NCBI GenBank assembly: GCA_022071955.1
Contig: JAJVIM010000053.1
Location: 1 to 64,000 of the forward strand
Source: Anaerolineae bacterium
GTDB taxonomy: Bacteria > Chloroflexota > Anaerolineae > 4572-78 > J111
DNA: 64,000 nt
Direction: 5' to 3'
The translations under genes and the position numbers were made by a program. The notes under the pieces are model-generated. The model made no database searches. It saw nothing but the letters and a program-made list of their open reading frames with translations, and was not told where the DNA came from. How positions within the stretch are numbered: the first letter of the stretch is position 1; every line of letters starts with the position of its first letter. Of the stretch, positions 51,800-61,944 are shown piece after piece.

Positions 51800-53211
51800 G
51801 CGAGTTGGACGAAATCATCAACAACATCAAAACGGGCGACCTGGCCGCCGGACGGAGGTCGCTAATGGCCTATCTCCGCGTTCATCCTGACGACGCGACG
51901 GCCTGGTTATGGCTATCAACGGTGATAGACGACCCGGCCCGTCAGCAAGAATGCCGGGTGCGGGCGCTGCGGCTCAAGCCAGATATTGATCATCTGGCCC
52001 AAAGTGAGCAGGTTGCAGATCAAGAGTCGCCGGAACTACCCGAATTGGAGGATATTCTGGGCCAACCGGCTGGCGAACTGCCGGACGTGGAAGACATTGC
52101 GCCGGTCTCGTCGTCGCCACCCAAACAATCAGGGCGGCCAGCCGCCCCGCGCCGCTGGAAACCAACTGTAGCGACAATCTTGCTGGTCGGCCTGGTGTGT
52201 TGCGGTCTGATCATCGGCGGCGTTTGGCTGCAACGCGGTTTTCAACCTTGCGCTGACCTTGATGTGGCTTTGGGGCGTCCAAGTGGCTGCCAATATGTGC
52301 TTGAAACCAATGAGTGGGTTAGCAGTCTGGCCTTTTCGCCAGACGGCCAGCACTTTGCTTCAGGCGGCGCGAAAAACACAGTTTTCCTTCGCCGGGTTTC
52401 GGATGGCCAGGTTATACGTTCAATGCGAATGCCGGGCCAAAGGGTTGGGCAAGTGACAGGGTTGGCCTTTTCCCCGTCCGGTGATGTCGTAGTCGCTGGC
52501 GGTGGCGACACCTCGCTGCGTTTCTGGCAGGTGGGCAACGGTAATTTGTACCGTTCCATTGAGAGCGTCCACAACTGGCCGTTGGCAGTGGCATTTTCAC
52601 CGAATTGGTCATTTCTTGTTACCGGCATCAAGAAGCAAGTGGCTCTGGTGCGTGTTCAGGACGGATCATATCTTCGTGTTTTTAACGGCCATACCGGGGA
52701 AGTCAACGCTGTGGCCTTTTCCCCGGACGGCGACACATTGGCCTCTGGCGGCGATGACCACACGGTTCGGCTCTGGAGCGCCAGTCGAGGGCAACAGTTA
52801 CAGACATTGCGCGGCCACACTGCGCCGGTACAGGCGGTGGCTTTTTCCCCGGATGGGGCGCTGCTGGCCTCCGGCGGCGGCGATAATGTGGTGTGTCTCT
52901 GGCAGGTAGCCGAGGGGCGGCAGCTCAGGACGCTGCGCGGCCACAGCAACTCATCTGCCGGAATGTTTGACCTGTTGTTCACCGACACAATGGCCGGGGT
53001 GCGCGACCTGGCCTTTTCGCCGGATGGCACGGTTTTAGCTTCGGCCGGCAGCGACGGTACGGTGCGTTTGTGGCGCATCGCCGACGGCAAGCTACTCAAA
53101 ACCTTGAAGGGTCACAGTAATGTGGTCAACAAAGTCGTTTTTTCGCCGGATAACCGAACGTTGGCCAGCGGCTCTGGCGATAGCGCCATTCGGCTCTGGC
53201 GCTGGCGATAA
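51796..53211 (+). CDS. TPR-TM-WD40 seven-blade propeller protein
   Basis: This is a 471-aa protein. The N-terminal TPR-like part (YLRVHPDDATAWLWLS) resembles that of the preceding gene, an acidic linker and one TM segment (TILLVGLVCCGLIIGGVWL, near 133-151) follow, and then seven WD40 repeats (VAFSPDG...LASGG...VRLW) form one predicted propeller. The loop between the fifth and sixth blades is longer than the others. It is probably a scaffold with an extracytoplasmic propeller. It is translationally coupled to the Yip1 gene. Confidence 0.8.
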   Translation: MSELDEIINNIKTGDLAAGRRSLMAYLRVHPDDATAWLWLSTVIDDPARQQECRVRALRLKPDIDHLAQSEQVADQESPELPELEDILGQPAGELPDVEDIAPVSSSPPKQSGRPAAPRRWKPTVATILLVGLVCCGLIIGGVWLQRGFQPCADLDVALGRPSGCQYVLETNEWVSSLAFSPDGQHFASGGAKNTVFLRRVSDGQVIRSMRMPGQRVGQVTGLAFSPSGDVVVAGGGDTSLRFWQVGNGNLYRSIESVHNWPLAVAFSPNWSFLVTGIKKQVALVRVQDGSYLRVFNGHTGEVNAVAFSPDGDTLASGGDDHTVRLWSASRGQQLQTLRGHTAPVQAVAFSPDGALLASGGGDNVVCLWQVAEGRQLRTLRGHSNSSAGMFDLLFTDTMAGVRDLAFSPDGTVLASAGSDGTVRLWRIADGKLLKTLKGHSNVVNKVVFSPDNRTLASGSGDSAIRLWRWR

Positions 53212-53238
53212 CAAAACAAACTCTTGGAGAAAAAAACA

Positions 53239-53463
53239 ATGAGCAACACCCTGCCTGACCAATGGCAAAACTATGTGGATAATCTGGGACTCCCGCCGGG
53301 GAGGGCACAGGCCGCCTTTGAGTACGGCCTGGCGCAGCTACTGATCGAAGTCGGCGAAGTAGATGGCGCTGAATTGACGCTGCCTCGCCCGGACATCAGC
53401 CCGGAACAAGAGGAGTTGGTACTGGCCCACCTGCGTTGGTTGCTGGGTTGGGAGGCGGCGTGA
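53239..53463 (+). CDS. small acidic protein of unknown function
   Basis: This is a 74-aa acidic protein (MSNTLPDQWQNYVDNLGLPP, then EVDGAELTLPRPDISPEQEE). No family is recognised. GGAG lies about 10 nt upstream of ATG 53239. Its stop overlaps the ATG of the next gene (TGATG), so the two are coupled. Confidence 0.5.
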   Translation: MSNTLPDQWQNYVDNLGLPPGRAQAAFEYGLAQLLIEVGEVDGAELTLPRPDISPEQEELVLAHLRWLLGWEAA

Positions 53464-54089
53464 TGACTCAGCTTTCTTCGGCCCAGCGAAAGGCAGCGAT
53501 TGCCTACCTGTTGGACAATCTGGATAACGAAACGCTGGTCACGGTGCGCCAGGTTATCGCCTCTGAGAAGTGGCCCGGCGATTGGCATTTCGGGTTTGGA
53601 ACGCACGTCCGCAACCTGTTGCGGAAAAGGTTTGATTGGGATGACTTGCTGCTGGATTCGGAGTGGGTTAGCCTGGTCGAGCAAGCTGTGCGCGAGTACA
53701 ACCCGTCCAGGCAGCCCGAAAACCGCTCTATGAAAGCCCTGCCGCCGCTCCCGCCACGCCTTCAGTCCGCTGCGTTGGCCGCAGCCGAGAACCTGGCTTT
53801 CATCGCCGCCGACGAGGGTATTCAGCTTGGCGGGCCGCACGGTGAGGCCACGCCGCACCTGGTCACGCTGCTGTACACCGTGCGGGAATGCTGCGTGGCC
53901 GCCGAGCGGGAGCCGCGCCCGTACCTGGGTGACACGCTAATCACGGCACAGGAAATTGCGGCGGTACTGGAGACGATTGCGTTACTGCTGCAAAGCGACG
54001 GCAGCTACGAATTGGCCGGGCGCAATCCAAGCTGGTTCAGCGATGCGGCCCTGCTGGTCGAACGGCTGGCCCGGCCGGTAGATGAGTAA
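53463..54089 (+). CDS. DUF6794-like protein
   Basis: This is a 208-aa protein. Its N-terminal 75 residues show the pattern of DUF6794 (DWHFGFGTHVRNLLRKRFDW, then DSEWVSLVEQAVREY). The C-terminal part is alpha-helical and not recognised. The start ATG 53463 overlaps the stop of the 74-aa gene. The function is unknown. Confidence 0.5.
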   Translation: MTQLSSAQRKAAIAYLLDNLDNETLVTVRQVIASEKWPGDWHFGFGTHVRNLLRKRFDWDDLLLDSEWVSLVEQAVREYNPSRQPENRSMKALPPLPPRLQSAALAAAENLAFIAADEGIQLGGPHGEATPHLVTLLYTVRECCVAAEREPRPYLGDTLITAQEIAAVLETIALLLQSDGSYELAGRNPSWFSDAALLVERLARPVDE

Positions 54090-54190
54090 GGCCGGCGGGG
54101 GATGGGAGGGCAGTGGTATTGGTGACACATTAACCCAGCAGTTTCACTGAACTCAAAACCATAAAAAAACCATCAAGTACGAAAGGCGCT

Positions 54191-55369
54191 ATGTTCACCA
54201 ACATCGACACACAAGTTTTTGACCAGGTTGATTCTTTTGACAAGTTGGACGAGATTGGGAATGTCTATTTCCCGAAACTCGGAGCGCTGCTAATCAAAGG
54301 AAATGAGTTAATCTCCAGAATCTATGGCTTCCAACCTCACCAAACATATTTCACAACTTATGCACCAAGTCGCAGCCACAGAAAAAACGCGGTCTTTAGT
54401 CCAAAAAGGAACCACACTGCCCAGGCCAGTGTAGGGCTTCGGGCACAAGGAGTCCCGTCTAATTTAACAACGGCCAATGGTGTCCCCAGCAAAAAACACT
54501 TCGCCCAGCTTTCATTTTTTGTGGCATACGATAAAGACCGTGGAGCCGATTTAGGTGTAGGTTTTGATCCTTACACTCTGAAATATACACAATATCACCG
54601 AGATATGTTTGCCGATTGGGCAGCCAGACTTAAATTGTCGAATTTGGTTTGGGACGGAATGATTCCGATAGCAGTTAACAAAAAAGCCGACAGCCTGCCA
54701 GAATTTCTCAGGCTCCATCGGGCGCAAATGCGCACTGAATTTGTGCCACAAGTTGATGCCTCCAATGAAAACCTGGCCAATCTGGTTATCAGTTTTGCTG
54801 CAATGTTTCCCCTGTTGAATGTGTTCACCCAGTTATCAAATAATGAAGCCGATATTTACGCCAATTATGTCGAGAAGTTTACAAGTTGGTGGAACATTGA
54901 GCGCGAGAATTACCTTCAAACTTTCACGGTTGAGCCAATAAAACCGGCGCTGACAAAAATATCAGAGGCGCAGGTAAGAAGCTATTTTGAAAACTTGCTT
55001 GGCCATAGTTTCCCAACAGTCAAACCTGACTGGTTGAAATCACCTACAACCAAGGCCAGGTTGGAACTGGATGGATATTGTGAGGGCTTGAGGCTGGCTT
55101 TTGAGTACCAGGGTGAGTACCACTATTTTTATGTACCCAAACACAGTGATGGAAAAACCCCGGAACAAGTACAGCGCACAGATGCTTACAAACAGAGAGT
55201 TTGTCAGAAACGAGGAGTCGACCTCATCCAGGTTCCCTATTGGGAGAAAAACAATCTGAATTTTGTGATTGACGCACTGAGACGATTAGGTAGAACAGCT
55301 ATAACCGAAATTCTGGCTGGCCAACTGCGGGTGGCAGGGGCGGGGGCTTTCAAGCCGCAAGTCTGGTAA
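54191..55369 (+). CDS. Vsr-like nuclease-domain protein
   Basis: This is a 392-aa protein with an unassigned N-terminal 270 residues and a C-terminal PD-(D/E)xK domain of Vsr/DUF559 type. It reads LELDGYCEGLRLAFEYQGEYHY (D and E-x-Q active-site residues), then RTDAYKQRVCQKRGVDLIQVPY. It is AT-richer than its neighbours, suggesting transfer. The stop codon abuts the ATG of the PLD-SNF2 helicase, so the two probably form a two-gene nuclease-helicase defence unit. The 100 nt before it hold no gene. Confidence 0.7.
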   Translation: MFTNIDTQVFDQVDSFDKLDEIGNVYFPKLGALLIKGNELISRIYGFQPHQTYFTTYAPSRSHRKNAVFSPKRNHTAQASVGLRAQGVPSNLTTANGVPSKKHFAQLSFFVAYDKDRGADLGVGFDPYTLKYTQYHRDMFADWAARLKLSNLVWDGMIPIAVNKKADSLPEFLRLHRAQMRTEFVPQVDASNENLANLVISFAAMFPLLNVFTQLSNNEADIYANYVEKFTSWWNIERENYLQTFTVEPIKPALTKISEAQVRSYFENLLGHSFPTVKPDWLKSPTTKARLELDGYCEGLRLAFEYQGEYHYFYVPKHSDGKTPEQVQRTDAYKQRVCQKRGVDLIQVPYWEKNNLNFVIDALRRLGRTAITEILAGQLRVAGAGAFKPQVW

Positions 55370-58225
55370 ATGAGCAGGGTTAAACATATGGAATCCAAAG
55401 CCAATTTTGACCTTAACGGAATCCCCATCCACTGGTTTGACCGGGGTATCGCCCTGGAAGGACTGCGCCACTACTTCCGGCAGAGCTGCGACACCATTCG
55501 CATCGCCTCCGGCTTTTTCACTATACGCGGCTACAGTCTGATCCGGGCCGCTGCCGCTGGAAAGAAAATCCTGATTCTGGTTGGCCTCAAAGACCCCGGT
55601 GATGAGCGGGTTAAGCGGGTACTGATCAAGGAGATAATGGCCGATTTGCGCAGAGGCATCCACACCGACCGACGGCAGGCTGTCCGGGAACTGGTCGAGC
55701 GTATCGAGGGCGCTGAGTTCCGCATTGTCAGCGCCCGGGCAATGGATCACCATGCTAAATTGTATATTGTTGACACCTCAACCGCCCTGATTGGCTCGTC
55801 AAACCTATCAGAAAATGGGCTAAAAAAAGTTATCGAGGCCGGTTATACCATTGTGAACCCGGATCACGTTGCTGATTATGTGAGCTGGTATGATGAATAT
55901 TTTGAAATCAGCAAAGACATCACTCAACTTCTGCTGAAAATTCTCAAAAAATGGCTGGCGCTGGCCCGGCCGTGGGAAATTTATCTAAAAACCATTGACG
56001 CGCTACGGGCGTTGGAAGAACCCAAACTGGAACGGGGCAGCTATCGCCGGCCGGTCAGTTATCAGCGTAATATCGTTGCCAAAGCCTTGCGTTCCATTCA
56101 AGACCACGATGGCGCGATGATTATTGCCTCAACAGGGCTGGGCAAAACAGTTATCGGCACAGACATTGCATTGCGGCTTAATGAAGCCGGGCATATTAAA
56201 AACGTGCTGATCATCGGCCCCAAAGCAGTTGAAGAAAGCTGGTACCAACACTTTCAGCCCACCGGTATTTACATCCGCTTTTTTAATCCTTCTGCCGTCA
56301 ACGACGCGCCCGATAAGAATCGCCACTCGTATACTTTGCAACGGTATCTTGAGGGATTGGATGAGCAGTGGTTGATCATAATTGATGAAAGCCATAATTT
56401 CAGGAACGAAAGACAAGATACCTGGGAAGATGGGCAAGCCGTCAGAAAAATAAAAAACGCCTTCAGGCGTTTACGCCCGGCCATTGCCAAATCCAAATCC
56501 AAAGTGCTATTAATGACGGCCACTCCGTTATCTACCGGCGTTGATAATATCAACGCTCAACTCTCCTTACTCCCCAAAACTGCCCCTGCTTTACGCAGTA
56601 TCGAATTACCATTGCTCTCCGACTCTGATAAACCCGCCAAACCCGCCGCCTGGCATATTGGCGAAAAATTGCAGGAGTTACGAGAGTTAGATGTAATTGT
56701 TTCTATGACCACCCCTTATGTGGCTAAACATTACGCGATTAGCGATGAGGAATCAGGAGAACTGTATATTAACTTTGCTTCTGACCGGCGGTATATTCCT
56801 CGGGTGATGCTCCACCGGGTCAATACTCCGTTGTTGCTGGAATCGGAGATAATTTCGGCGTTAGAGCAGCGATACTTCAAAACCGACCAAAAACATCCGT
56901 TGTTTAAAGGCAACATTGAATTGCGGGTGCGCACTCACTGGGCCAGTTCACCGTGGGCTTTGCGAGATGTTGTCAGCAAATCCATTGGGCGCAAGGGCTG
57001 GAACCCTTACAATGTCACCTTTGCCCTGGACGTGGAATTTCATCGTCAGGGAAGTTTCTATGACTTCGACCTCCGCACCAACAAACCTGACCGCAAAGCA
57101 CGGCTCACGCCGATTATCGAATCTCTTGAAACTCTTTCTTTTCAGGATGACCCAAAATTGAAACTGCTCGTCACCATTCTTAATAGATTGAGGGCTGAAA
57201 ACAAAAAAGCCATTGTCTTTGCCGAATTTCACGCGACGGTGGCCTATCTGGATGCGGCCCTGAAGGAACTATGCCCTGATTTACCGGTAGCCAGCCTGGT
57301 AAAAATGAACAAACCGGGCGGTTACGAATTGAAACCCCCAAAAACAATCAAGGAGTTGCTGGAACAGTTTGCGCCGGTTGCCCACGAATTACCACCGGAA
57401 GATGGTCGGTATGATGTATTGCTGGCCACCGATGCCTATGGCGTGGGCGTAAATATGCAGGATGCTCAGGTGGTCATTAACTACGATTTAGCCTGGACAC
57501 CCATTGCCCCGGTTCAGCGCGCCGGGCGGGTGCTGCGTTTGTGGCATAGCCCACGCATCGTGGAACTATTCTCTTTTGTGCCGATGCTGTCTACAGAGAA
57601 TCAGATCAAGCAAGAGGCGGAAAAGTTTGGCCGCCGCTGGATACGTCTGACCAGGCGTGACCGGCAATCGCGCCAGGTCGTCGATCTGCAAACGATGACA
57701 ACACGCACCGAGCCGGTGATGGTAGATATGCCCGCTCTGGCTTCGGCAAAAACGCCGACGATTGAAAGTGGTGAACTTGATTTAGGCGCTCTGGATAAGG
57801 AGGAAGAAGCCGGCGATGTGATTCCCGTCTCACCACTGTTTCGCCATACGGCACACCTGGAAAACTATCGTGATGACATCAACGATTTACCCGATGATTT
57901 ACAAAGCGCAATGGTTTATAGCGGCGATACCCCGAAAATTTATACTCTGTTGCGTTACAAGGGGGAATACAACTGGGCTTTGTACGATCTGAAACAGCGT
58001 AAACTTCTGCCTTCACTGACTGATTTGCAATTGTTAAACCTGGTTGAATGTCAGGAAGTTACCCCATTGGCTCGGGTTCCGGCCAAGTGGATCGAGCGAG
58101 GTGGCAACCGCTGTATGAAAGCATGGTGCAAGGCCAGGAATATTGACCCGGAGCAGGTGGAACGAATCTGCACTCTCTACCTGACTCCTGATGAACAGGA
58201 TGATTTCAACCAGCTTTTTGAGTGA
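55370..58225 (+). CDS. PLD-nuclease/SNF2-helicase fusion
   Basis: This is a 951-aa protein. An N-terminal phospholipase-D-like nuclease domain has HAKLYIVDTSTALIGSSNLS (H-x-K near 128). A superfamily 2 helicase follows with Walker A ASTGLGKTVIGTD (near 255), motif II IIDESHNF (near 338), MTATPLS, and the C-terminal lobe ATDAYGVGVNMQDA with RAGRVLRLW. A single HxK motif implies PLD dimerisation. Related proteins occur beside DUF1156 and DUF499 genes in other genomes, as I recall, so it may once have belonged to the cluster at 9935-25460. ATG 55388 is an alternative start. Confidence 0.82.
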   Translation: MSRVKHMESKANFDLNGIPIHWFDRGIALEGLRHYFRQSCDTIRIASGFFTIRGYSLIRAAAAGKKILILVGLKDPGDERVKRVLIKEIMADLRRGIHTDRRQAVRELVERIEGAEFRIVSARAMDHHAKLYIVDTSTALIGSSNLSENGLKKVIEAGYTIVNPDHVADYVSWYDEYFEISKDITQLLLKILKKWLALARPWEIYLKTIDALRALEEPKLERGSYRRPVSYQRNIVAKALRSIQDHDGAMIIASTGLGKTVIGTDIALRLNEAGHIKNVLIIGPKAVEESWYQHFQPTGIYIRFFNPSAVNDAPDKNRHSYTLQRYLEGLDEQWLIIIDESHNFRNERQDTWEDGQAVRKIKNAFRRLRPAIAKSKSKVLLMTATPLSTGVDNINAQLSLLPKTAPALRSIELPLLSDSDKPAKPAAWHIGEKLQELRELDVIVSMTTPYVAKHYAISDEESGELYINFASDRRYIPRVMLHRVNTPLLLESEIISALEQRYFKTDQKHPLFKGNIELRVRTHWASSPWALRDVVSKSIGRKGWNPYNVTFALDVEFHRQGSFYDFDLRTNKPDRKARLTPIIESLETLSFQDDPKLKLLVTILNRLRAENKKAIVFAEFHATVAYLDAALKELCPDLPVASLVKMNKPGGYELKPPKTIKELLEQFAPVAHELPPEDGRYDVLLATDAYGVGVNMQDAQVVINYDLAWTPIAPVQRAGRVLRLWHSPRIVELFSFVPMLSTENQIKQEAEKFGRRWIRLTRRDRQSRQVVDLQTMTTRTEPVMVDMPALASAKTPTIESGELDLGALDKEEEAGDVIPVSPLFRHTAHLENYRDDINDLPDDLQSAMVYSGDTPKIYTLLRYKGEYNWALYDLKQRKLLPSLTDLQLLNLVECQEVTPLARVPAKWIERGGNRCMKAWCKARNIDPEQVERICTLYLTPDEQDDFNQLFE

Positions 58226-58595
58226 TTGAAGATATTCGTCGAATTACAACAAAATTGAAAGTCATCATTCAAAGGAGTTACAATGTTTAAACAACAAGAT
58301 GCAATATCCGGTCAATCCCGGCAACAACCCCGCTTATAGCCCAGGGCCAACAGCGCCTCCGTCAATGTTGGGTCATCGTCGGGAGACGATGGCGGCCCGA
58401 CATTGACTGCAACGTTACAGCGATGGTATTTGCTGCGGCAATTGAAGGTTGGGTTCCCGCCGTTTCCAGCGTCACATCTGACGCCGAAAGACCGCCCCAC
58501 CGGCATCAGCCCCTCAAAGAATTGTGTTCAAAGAAAACACCTTCGACTCGCCAGCGTTACTAATACGTGCTAAAATTGAAACACACAAACAAAAA
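58226..58595. other. intergenic stretch with coding relics
   Basis: A good ribosome binding site (AAAGGAG, 58271-58277) precedes ATG 58283, but the frame closes after 18 codons. The minus strand at 58312-58506 shows an open frame with cysteine pairs and no family match. CCGGTCAATCCCGGC at 58310-58324 is repeated in the second terminator (58685-58699). The stretch looks like debris of a lost gene. Confidence 0.35.
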
Positions 58596-58616
58596 AGCCC
58601 CGGTATCAGCGGGGCT
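58596..58616 (-). terminator. rho-independent terminator, leftward
   Basis: A 7-bp GC stem (58596-58602 with 58610-58616) is followed by a T tract when read on the minus strand. On the plus strand the tail is T-poor. No minus-strand gene that it would serve is visible. Confidence 0.45.
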
Positions 58617-58675
58617 TCATCTTGCCGACCAGGCAGTAAGCGCCCAATCGGTACATTGTGGTTATTGTACGTTTA

Positions 58676-58711
58676 ACGCGCTGCCCGGTCAATCCCGGCG
58701 GCGCGTTTTTT
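58676..58711 (+). terminator. rho-independent terminator upstream of the kinase gene
   Basis: A 10-bp stem (58676-58685 with 58697-58706, one G-T pair) is followed by TTTTTT. It probably stops read-through into the histidine kinase gene, which must then have its own promoter in the next 70 nt. Confidence 0.65.
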
Positions 58712-58781
58712 GCTTTTGGCTATCCCGGAACACCCGTCTATCTTGTTCAGCTTAAGAGCCGTTCAGCGTACAGGAGTGAAA

Positions 58782-61700
58782 ATGTCCAAACCAACGTATG
58801 CGGAATTGGAACAACAGCTTCAGGCTTTACGGGCAGTTGAAGCAGAACTGCGTGAAACCACCCGCCAATATCGCACCCTGGTTCAAAATCTCGACGGGAT
58901 GGTTTACCACTGCCAGAATGACCCTGACTGGACGATGGAATACGTCAGCGCCGGCGCGTTGGGCCTGACCGGCTACCCGCCGCAAGAACTGATTGGCTCG
59001 CGGGTTACTTCGTATGGCGATCTCATCCACCCCGATGACCGGGCTATGGTCTGGGAGACGGTGCAGGCGGCGATTGAGCAACGCGAACCCTTTATTCTGC
59101 GCTATCGCCTGCACACCCGAACCGGGGAGGAAAAATGGGTACGGGAGCAGGGCCGGGCTGTTTTCTCCGCCGCCGGTGAGCTGGAGGCGTTGGAAGGCCT
59201 TATCATTGACATCACCGAGCAACAAAAAATCAGGTTAGCCCAACAGGAAAGCGCGGCGTTTTATCGCAGCCTGTTTGAAGAACATCCGGCGATTATGTTT
59301 TTGATCGACCCCGACGACAACGCGATAGTGGACGCCAACCAGGCCGCCTGTGACTATTACGGCTGGAGCCGGGACGAGCTGCGCCGGATGAACATCGCCC
59401 AGATCAATACCCTGTCTGCTGCTGAAGTTCAGGCCGAAATCCAGCGCGCCAATGCGGTGGGCCACAATCAGTTCTTCTTCAAACATCGCCGGGCCGATGG
59501 CTCGATCCGTGATGTTGAGGTTTTCAGCGGGCCGATTAAACGCCAGAGCAAAACCTTGCGGTTTTCCATTGTTCAGGATATTACCGAGCGGCGCTGGGCC
59601 GAAGAACAACTCCGCCTCAATCTGGAACGGTTGTCGCTGGCAACGGCCTCTGCCGGGATTGGCATCTGGGACGTGGATTTAAGCACCGATCAACTCATCT
59701 GGGACAACCGGATGCACGAATTGTATGGCCTTGACCCGAAAACAACCAGTTCCAGCTATGAAACCTGGACCCGAATGGTTCATCCTGATGATCTAACAGC
59801 AGTCAACACGGCCCGCCAGTCCGCGCTTGAAGGCAGCCGGGATTATCACGTTCAATACCGGATTATCCGGCCCGATGGTCAAACACGTCATATCGAGGCG
59901 CACGCTGTTATCCAACGTGATGACGCCGACCAGCCGCTGCGGATCATTGGCGTTAACCGCGATATTACCGAGCAGGCGCTGGCCATCCAGTCGCTTGAGC
60001 GAAACGAGGCCCGTTACCGGCTGTTGTTTGATAACAACCCCCACCCAATGTGGGTTTATAACCTGGAAACCCTGGCTTTTTTGGCCGTGAACAATGCCGC
60101 CATTGCCAAATATGGCTACAGCCGGGCAGAATTTCTGGCGATGACCCTTAAGGATATTCGCCCGGTGGAGGATGTGTCTGATTTGCTGGCAGATGTGGCC
60201 CGGCAGCGCCCGGCCCTTCAGCGTTCCGGCGAATGGCGGCATCGCCTCAAGGATGGGCAGATTATCGATGTTGAGATCAGTTCCCACCTCATCGATTTTG
60301 ACGGCCAGCCGGCGGCGCTGGTGCTGGCCCAGGACATTACCGCGCGGAAGCAGGCAGACGAAGCGTTGCGTCAGAGTGAAGAACGGTATCGCAATACGCT
60401 CGACACCATGCTGGAAGGCTGTCAGATTATCGGCTTTGATTGGCGTTATATCTACCTCAACGCCGCCGCCGATACCCATAACCGCCGGCCAAAAGAGGAG
60501 CTATTGGGCCAGAAATATATGGAGATGTGGCCCGGCATTGAAAACACTGAAGTGTTTGCTGTGATCAAGCGCTGTATGGAAGCGCGAATTGCGCAACAGA
60601 TGGACAATGAATTTGTCTTTCCCGATGGCGCTGTCGGCTGGTTCAGTCTGAGCATTCAGCCGGTACCCGAAGGCGTCTTTATCCTCTCGATTGATATTAC
60701 CGAGCGCAAGCAACTGGAAGAAGAAAACAAAAAACTGGCGGCTCAGTTTTACCAGGCGCAGAAAATGGAAGCCGTTGGCCAGTTGGCCGGCGGCATTGCC
60801 CACGATTTTAATAATCTGCTGGTACCCATTCTGGGCTTTGCCGAGATGGGCCAGATGAGCTTGAACCCCACCGATCCCTTACAGGCCAATTTTACCCATA
60901 TCAGTGAAGCCGCCGACCGGGCCGCCAACCTCACTCGCCAGATTTTGGCCTTCAGCCGGCAGCAAATACTGGAGATGAGATTGCTTGACTTGAACCAGGT
61001 TGTTACCGATTTTCAAAAGATGCTCGGCCGCCTGCTGCCCGAAAGTATTAACCTGCGCGTCAAATTGAACCCTCAGCTGCGGCCCATCAAAGCCGACCAG
61101 GGCCAACTGGAACAGGTGCTGATGAACCTGGTGGTCAATGCCCGCGACGCGATGTTCGGCGGCGGTATCCTGACCATTGAAACCGACCTGGCCCCACTGG
61201 ATGAAATCTACACCGCCCAACATGCTAATGTTAAACCGGGCTTGTATGTAATGCTGGCTGTCAGCGATACCGGCCACGGGATGGATGCCACAACACAACA
61301 GCGTATCTTTGAGCCGTTCTTTACCACCAAAGAGCGCGGTCAGGGTACCGGCCTGGGGCTGGCCACGGTGTTTGGCATTGTCAAACAACACCAGGGCAAT
61401 ATCTGGGTCTACAGCGAACCGGGCCAGGGCACCACGTTTAAGGTTTACCTGCCAGTGACCGATGAAACCGGGGTTCAGACTCAGACCCGGCGAGAGTTGT
61501 CGGCCGATCAACTCACGGGCAATGAAACCGTGCTGGTGGTTGAAGATGACGCCGGGGTGCGTCTGCTGGTGGCTCACGCTCTCCAGGCGCACGGTTACAC
61601 GGTGCTGGAAGTCGACAGCCCGGTCGAAGCCCTGGAACTCATTACGACCACTGAAACAGTCCATCTGCTGCTGACTGACGTGGTGATGCCGGGGATGAAC

Positions 61701-61880
61701 GGACGGCAGTTGTACACTGAACTGGTTCAACAACATCCCGAGTTGAGAGTGTTGTTTATGTCGGGCTACACCGACAATGTGATTGTTCACCACGGCGCGC
61801 TCGACCCGGGCGTGGCTTTTTTGGCCAAACCCTTTTCAATGCACAACCTGCTCCAAAAAGTGAGAGAGGTTTTAGCGTGA
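58782..61880 (+). CDS. hybrid histidine kinase with five PAS domains
   Basis: This is a 1032-aa soluble sensor kinase with no TM segment. Five PAS/PAC units (about 20-145, 150-270, 275-400, 405-520 and 525-640) are followed by the phosphoacceptor motif GGIAHDFNNLL (H near 672). The ATPase motifs are NLVVNARDAM, VSDTGHGMD and GQGTGLGLATV. A C-terminal receiver domain (about 910-1032) has its aspartate in LLLTDVVMPG and the late lysine in FLAKPF. It should sense small molecules or redox in the cytoplasm. ATG 58782 has AGGAG 5 nt upstream; an in-frame extension to 58710 is less likely. Confidence 0.92.
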   Translation: MSKPTYAELEQQLQALRAVEAELRETTRQYRTLVQNLDGMVYHCQNDPDWTMEYVSAGALGLTGYPPQELIGSRVTSYGDLIHPDDRAMVWETVQAAIEQREPFILRYRLHTRTGEEKWVREQGRAVFSAAGELEALEGLIIDITEQQKIRLAQQESAAFYRSLFEEHPAIMFLIDPDDNAIVDANQAACDYYGWSRDELRRMNIAQINTLSAAEVQAEIQRANAVGHNQFFFKHRRADGSIRDVEVFSGPIKRQSKTLRFSIVQDITERRWAEEQLRLNLERLSLATASAGIGIWDVDLSTDQLIWDNRMHELYGLDPKTTSSSYETWTRMVHPDDLTAVNTARQSALEGSRDYHVQYRIIRPDGQTRHIEAHAVIQRDDADQPLRIIGVNRDITEQALAIQSLERNEARYRLLFDNNPHPMWVYNLETLAFLAVNNAAIAKYGYSRAEFLAMTLKDIRPVEDVSDLLADVARQRPALQRSGEWRHRLKDGQIIDVEISSHLIDFDGQPAALVLAQDITARKQADEALRQSEERYRNTLDTMLEGCQIIGFDWRYIYLNAAADTHNRRPKEELLGQKYMEMWPGIENTEVFAVIKRCMEARIAQQMDNEFVFPDGAVGWFSLSIQPVPEGVFILSIDITERKQLEEENKKLAAQFYQAQKMEAVGQLAGGIAHDFNNLLVPILGFAEMGQMSLNPTDPLQANFTHISEAADRAANLTRQILAFSRQQILEMRLLDLNQVVTDFQKMLGRLLPESINLRVKLNPQLRPIKADQGQLEQVLMNLVVNARDAMFGGGILTIETDLAPLDEIYTAQHANVKPGLYVMLAVSDTGHGMDATTQQRIFEPFFTTKERGQGTGLGLATVFGIVKQHQGNIWVYSEPGQGTTFKVYLPVTDETGVQTQTRRELSADQLTGNETVLVVEDDAGVRLLVAHALQAHGYTVLEVDSPVEALELITTTETVHLLLTDVVMPGMNGRQLYTELVQQHPELRVLFMSGYTDNVIVHHGALDPGVAFLAKPFSMHNLLQKVREVLA

Positions 61881-61944
61881 GCCACTGGCTCAAGTTACGC
61901 CGCGGAATAAAATGGTGCAACTCTGTTTGCGCCCGACTGTACTG

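Noticed and set aside
58312..58506. 64-codon minus-strand frame with cysteines
   Set aside because: It has no ribosome binding site and no recognisable family. It is kept only as possible debris in the intergenic entry.
60879..61793. 304-codon frame antisense to the histidine kinase
   Set aside because: It is an antisense shadow of the ATPase and receiver domains.
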